DNA from: Streptomyces sp. 2131.1
GTDB taxonomy: Bacteria > Actinomycetota > Actinomycetes > Streptomycetales > Streptomycetaceae
DNA: 64,000 nt
Assembly (NCBI RefSeq): GCF_900105515.1
Contig: NZ_FNSY01000001.1
Span: 5,072,001-5,136,000, forward strand
Direction of reading: 5' to 3'
A model generated the notes under the pieces. That model saw nothing but the letters and a program-made list of their open reading frames with translations, was not told the origin of the DNA and did not search any database. This document shows, in pieces, positions 60,424-64,000 of this stretch; positions within the stretch are counted from its first letter, which is position 1; every line of letters starts with the position of its first letter. Made by a program: the position numbers and the translations under genes.

Positions 60424-63414
60424 ATGACCATGGTGCCGGGGCGCAGGAGCAGTACGTTCACCCGACTGCTGCGGCACGGATTCACCGACCCGTCCGCCGC
60501 CGAGCGCCTCCTCGACCTGCCGGACTTCTCCTCCGTACGGTCCGACTCCGTGCTCCTCGACGCGCTCGGGGCCACCGCCGACCCCGACCTCGCGCTGCGC
60601 GGCCTGGTCCGGCTCGTCGAGGCGGAGGAGGCGGGGGAGCGGCAGATCCTGCTGGACACCCTCGTCACCGCCAAGCCCCTGCGGGACCGGCTGCTCGGGG
60701 TGCTCGGGGCGTCCGAGGCGCTCGGCGACCACCTGGCCCGCCACCCCCGGGACTGGCAGGCCCTCGTCACGTACGAGGCCGCCGACCTGCACCCCGGGGT
60801 CGCCGAGTTCGAGGGGGAGCTGGCCGGGGCGGACGATCCGGACGCCCTGCGCGTCGGCTACCGGCGGTGCCTGCTGTCCATCGCCGCGCGCGACGTCTGC
60901 GGCACCACCGATGTCGCCGAGACCGCCGCCGAGCTGGCCGACCTCGCCACCGCGACCCTGCGGGCCGCCCTCCGCATCGCCTCGGCCGCCGCACCCGACG
61001 ACGCCGCGCAGTGCCGGCTCGCGGTCATCGCGATGGGCAAGTGCGGCGGCCACGAGCTGAACTACGTCTCCGACGTCGACGTCATCTTCGTCGCGGAACC
61101 GGCCGACGGCGCCGAGGAGAGCGGGGCCATGCAGGCCGCCACCCGGCTCGCCTCGCACCTCATGCGGATCTGCTCCGACACCACCGTCGAGGGCACCATC
61201 TGGCCCGTCGACGCCAACCTCCGCCCCGAGGGCCGCAACGGGCCTCTCGTACGCACGCTCTCCTCGCACCTCGCGTACTACCAGCGCTGGGCCAAGACCT
61301 GGGAGTTCCAGGCGCTCCTGAAGGCCCGGCCGGTGGCCGGGGACCGGGCGCTCGGCCAGGAGTACGTCGACGCCGTGTCGCCGCTCGTCTGGCAGGCCGC
61401 GGACCGGGAGAACTTCGTCCCCGACGTGCAGAAGATGCGCCGCCGCGTCGTCGACACCATCCCCGCCGACCGCGTCGACCGGGAGCTGAAGCTCGGGCCC
61501 GGCGGGCTCCGCGACGTCGAGTTCGCCGTGCAGCTCCTCCAGCTCGTGCACGGCCGCAGCGACCCCGCCCTGCGCAGCGGATCGACGCTGGAGGCGCTGG
61601 GGGCGCTCGCCGAGGGCGGGTACGTGGGGCGCGTCGACGCCGTCCAGCTCGATGACGCCTACCGCTTCCTGCGCGCCATGGAGCACCGCATCCAGCTCTA
61701 CCGGCTGCGCCGTACCCACCTCGTTCCCGACGAGGAGCCGGATCTGCGGCGCCTCGGCCGCTCCCTGGGGCTGCGCACCGACCCGATCGCCGAGCTGAAC
61801 CAGGCATGGCGGCGGCACGCCTCCGTGGTGCGGCGGCTGCACGAGAAGCTGTTCTACCGGCCGCTCCTCGACGCCGTCGCCCAGCTCGCGCCCGGCGAGT
61901 CGCGGCTCAGCACCAAGGCCGCCACCGCCCGGCTCGTCGCCCTCGGCTACGAGGACCCGGCGGCGGCCCTGCGCCACCTGGAGGCCCTGTCCTCCGGGGT
62001 CTCCCGCAAGGCCGCCATCCAGCGCACCCTGCTGCCCGTGCTGCTCGGCTGGTTCGCGGACTCCGCCGACCCGGACGCCGGGCTGCTCGGCTTCCGCAAG
62101 GTGTCCGACGCGCTCGGCAAGACCCCCTGGTACCTGCGGCTCCTGCGCGACGAGGGCGCCGCAGCGGAGAACCTCGCCCGAGTCCTGTCCGCCGGCCGCC
62201 TCGCCCCCGACCTGCTGCTGCGGGCACCCGAGGCCGTCGCCCTCCTCGGCGACCCGCACGGCCTCGCCCCCCGCAGCCGGGAGCACCTGGAGCAGGAGGT
62301 CCTGGCCGCCGTCGGACGCGCGGACGACGCGGAGACGGCCGTCGCGGTGGTGCGCGGTGTGCGCAGGCGCGAGCTGTTCCGCACGACGGCCGCCGACCTC
62401 ATCGGCTCGTACGGTACGGAGGACAGCCCCGCCGAGTCCGATCCGGGCGCCCTCGTCGACCGGGTCGGCAGCGCCGTCACCGACCTGAACGCCGTCACCA
62501 TCGCCGGCGCGCTGCGAGCCGCCGTCCGCGCGGAGTGGGGCGACACGCTGCCCACCCGGTTCGCGGTCATCGGCATGGGCCGGTTCGGCGGGCACGAGCT
62601 GGGATACGGCTCCGACGCGGACGTCCTCTTCGTCCACGAGCCCCGCGAGGGCGTCGACGAGCAGGAGGCGGGCCGGGCCGCGAACCGGGTGGTCTCCGAG
62701 ATGCGGCGCCTCCTCCAGCTGCCCACCGCGGACCCGCCGCTCATCATCGACCCGGACCTGCGACCCGAGGGCAAGAACGGGCCCCTCGTCCGCACCCTGA
62801 AGTCGTACGACGCGTACTACCGGCGCTGGTCCCTGGGCTGGGAGAGCCAGGCCCTGCTGCGGGCCGAGCCGATGGCGGGGGACATGGACCTGGGGGCTCA
62901 GTTCGTCGAACTGATCGACCCCCTCCGGTATCCGCAGGACGGGCTGAGCGACGACGCGGTCCGCGAGATCCGGCGGCTCAAGGCCCGGATGGAGTCCGAA
63001 CGCCTGCCGCGCGGCGCGGACCCGACGCTCCACACGAAGCTGGGGCGCGGCGGACTGAGCGACGTCGAGTGGACGGTCCAGCTGATGCAGATGCAGCACG
63101 GGCGCGCCGTGCCGGGCCTCCGTACCACCCGCACCCGGGCCGCGCTGGCCGCGGCGTGCGCGGCGGGGCTCATCCCCGAGGACGACGCGCAGACCCTGGA
63201 CGAGGCGTGGGTCCTCGCGACCCGCGTCCGCAACGCGGTGATGCTCGTACGGGGCCGCCCCGGCGACACGTTCCCCTCGGTGCCGCGCGAGCTGACCGCC
63301 GTCGGGCGGTACCTGGGGTACGAGGAGGGGCATGTGGGGGACATGCTCGACGACTACCGTCGGGTGACGCGGCGGGCGCGGGGTGTTGTGGACGAGCGGT
63401 TCTACGGGGGCTGA
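60424..63414 (+). CDS. glnE: glutamine synthetase adenylyltransferase/deadenylase
   Basis: Controls GSI (GlnA) by adding or removing AMP on a tyrosine. 996 residues. It has two nucleotidyltransferase domains with the metal motif G-G-H-E-L-x-Y-x-S-D-x-D: GGHELNYVSDVDVIF at about 206-220 and GGHELGYGSDADVLF at about 718-732. Each is followed by NLRPEGRNGPL or DLRPEGKNGPL and a helical domain. The ATG at 60424 follows GGGAGAG. In S. coelicolor it lies near glnA2, as here, although GlnA2 is probably not its substrate. Confidence 0.96.
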   Translation: MTMVPGRRSSTFTRLLRHGFTDPSAAERLLDLPDFSSVRSDSVLLDALGATADPDLALRGLVRLVEAEEAGERQILLDTLVTAKPLRDRLLGVLGASEALGDHLARHPRDWQALVTYEAADLHPGVAEFEGELAGADDPDALRVGYRRCLLSIAARDVCGTTDVAETAAELADLATATLRAALRIASAAAPDDAAQCRLAVIAMGKCGGHELNYVSDVDVIFVAEPADGAEESGAMQAATRLASHLMRICSDTTVEGTIWPVDANLRPEGRNGPLVRTLSSHLAYYQRWAKTWEFQALLKARPVAGDRALGQEYVDAVSPLVWQAADRENFVPDVQKMRRRVVDTIPADRVDRELKLGPGGLRDVEFAVQLLQLVHGRSDPALRSGSTLEALGALAEGGYVGRVDAVQLDDAYRFLRAMEHRIQLYRLRRTHLVPDEEPDLRRLGRSLGLRTDPIAELNQAWRRHASVVRRLHEKLFYRPLLDAVAQLAPGESRLSTKAATARLVALGYEDPAAALRHLEALSSGVSRKAAIQRTLLPVLLGWFADSADPDAGLLGFRKVSDALGKTPWYLRLLRDEGAAAENLARVLSAGRLAPDLLLRAPEAVALLGDPHGLAPRSREHLEQEVLAAVGRADDAETAVAVVRGVRRRELFRTTAADLIGSYGTEDSPAESDPGALVDRVGSAVTDLNAVTIAGALRAAVRAEWGDTLPTRFAVIGMGRFGGHELGYGSDADVLFVHEPREGVDEQEAGRAANRVVSEMRRLLQLPTADPPLIIDPDLRPEGKNGPLVRTLKSYDAYYRRWSLGWESQALLRAEPMAGDMDLGAQFVELIDPLRYPQDGLSDDAVREIRRLKARMESERLPRGADPTLHTKLGRGGLSDVEWTVQLMQMQHGRAVPGLRTTRTRAALAAACAAGLIPEDDAQTLDEAWVLATRVRNAVMLVRGRPGDTFPSVPRELTAVGRYLGYEEGHVGDMLDDYRRVTRRARGVVDERFYGG

Positions 63415-63442
63415 GCCCTTGTGGGGCGCTGCCCCACACCCC

Positions 63443-63465
63443 GCTCCTCAATCGCCGGAGGGGCT
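63443..63465. repeat. REP-like element
   Basis: GCTCCTCAATCGCCGGAGGGG plus CT is the inverse of the CAGCCC(G/C)TCCGGCG-TTGAGGA sequence repeated at 43.2 kb. It lies in the 116-bp gap between convergent genes. The family is probably dispersed in the genome. Confidence 0.6.
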
Positions 63466-63530
63466 TGAACGGGCCGCCAAGATCCAGCTCCTCCGGCTAT
63501 TGAATAGCGGGGTCCGGCGGAGCCCCGGGG

Positions 63531-64000
63531 TCAGTGGCGGGTTGCCGCCGGTTCTGGACGGGGCTGCGCCCCGAGCGCGCTGAGGCGAGGGCGGTCCGAC
63601 TTGCGCGGGATGCGCCTCGGCAGCCGGTGCGGCAGCGCCCCGTACCACGCGTACGACACGGCGTAGCCGAACGCCAGGCACGCCACGCCCCCCACCGCGT
63701 CCAGCCAGAAGTGGTTCGCCGTCGAGACGATGACCATCAGGGTGACCGTGGGATACAGCAGGCCCAGGATGCGGGCCCAGGGGGCGGAGGCCAGGGCGAA
63801 GATGGTGAGGCCGCACCACAGGGACCAGCCGATGTGCATCGACGGCATCGCCGCGTACTGGTTGGACATGTTCTTGAAGTTGCCCGAGGCCATCGAACCC
63901 CAGGTCTGGTGGACCAGGACGGTGTCGATGAAGTTGCCGCCGTTCATCAGGCGGGGCGGGGCCAACGGGTACAGGTAGTAGCCGAGGAGCGCGACCGCCG
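63531..64000 (-). CDS. PAP2-family membrane phosphatase, N terminus outside window
   Basis: The frame is open to the right edge, so the start lies beyond it; at least 156 residues are visible. Signature: LAPPRLMNGGNFIDTV, AMPSMHIGWSLWCG (catalytic His), STANHFWLDAVGG (second His and Asp), and three membrane helices. It resembles inositol-phosphoceramide synthase/diacylglycerol-pyrophosphate-type phosphatases of actinobacteria. C-terminal tail rich in Arg and Pro. Confidence 0.88.
   Translation of the reverse strand, partial: AVALLGYYLYPLAPPRLMNGGNFIDTVLVHQTWGSMASGNFKNMSNQYAAMPSMHIGWSLWCGLTIFALASAPWARILGLLYPTVTLMVIVSTANHFWLDAVGGVACLAFGYAVSYAWYGALPHRLPRRIPRKSDRPRLSALGAQPRPEPAATRH

Noticed and set aside
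60373..63333. 986-codon minus-strand frame opposite glnE
   Set aside because: GlnE is unmistakable on the plus strand; the antisense reading is a third-position GC artefact.

Overview
This is a high-GC (about 70% or more) chromosomal segment of a Streptomyces or close relative. The evidence is the gene content (A-factor-type AfsA protein, AfsR-like regulator, GlnE with GlnA2, a DasR-type chitin regulon, Efe iron operon, F420 reductase), frequent GTG/TTG starts, apparently leaderless promoters and GC-rich hairpin terminators. The two edge genes are cut by the window: an Uma2-type nuclease on the left and a PAP2 phosphatase on the right.

Left part (1-16 kb): RNase P RNA (423-830); a divergent chitin-degradation pair (GH18 chitinase and AA10 lytic polysaccharide monooxygenase, both ending in a chitin-binding domain) with DasR-type sites and chitinase direct repeats between them; a small orphan glycosyltransferase-tail ORF; Nudix and VOC proteins; an AfsA-family butyrolactone synthase without an adjacent receptor; PhzF; an SDR; a Tat-exported PhoD phosphatase; an oxidoreductase; a Bcr/CflA exporter; an Rsm22-type methyltransferase; and a DDAH-like hydrolase.

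Middle (16-45 kb): a primase/polymerase-like protein; an iron operon efeO-efeB-efeU-lipoprotein behind an iron box; a decayed LAXTG surface-protein gene; a second PhzF; heme oxygenase; a TetR/NmrA-family divergent pair; methionine aminopeptidase; MFS exporters; F420 reductase; an M50 protease; a GNAT enzyme; a frameshifted cupin gene; a large AfsR-type regulator convergent with a DrrAB-like ABC exporter; PanB; a DHA2 exporter with its TetR and a perfect palindromic operator; a membrane endonuclease/exonuclease/phosphatase protein; and another exporter.

Right part (43-64 kb): NadE, a CBS protein, a DUF3105 protein and GlnA2, then an accessory-looking block, then GlnE at 60-63 kb. The block holds a uronate-dehydrogenase-like epimerase, a protein with two tandem histone folds, a YdcF protein, a lipoprotein, a crystallin-J1-like protein, a secreted S1 protease, an HTH protein, a LAL-type LuxR regulator, and a methyltransferase behind a leader that appears to carry an AUU-started mini-ORF.

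The most striking item is 49156-49827 on the minus strand. It encodes a 223-residue protein whose two halves read by eye like an H2A-type fold and an H4/archaeal-type fold, a candidate bacterial histone doublet. The second most interesting is the possible translational-attenuation leader at 58597-58752. All functional statements come from reading the sequence; no database search was run.
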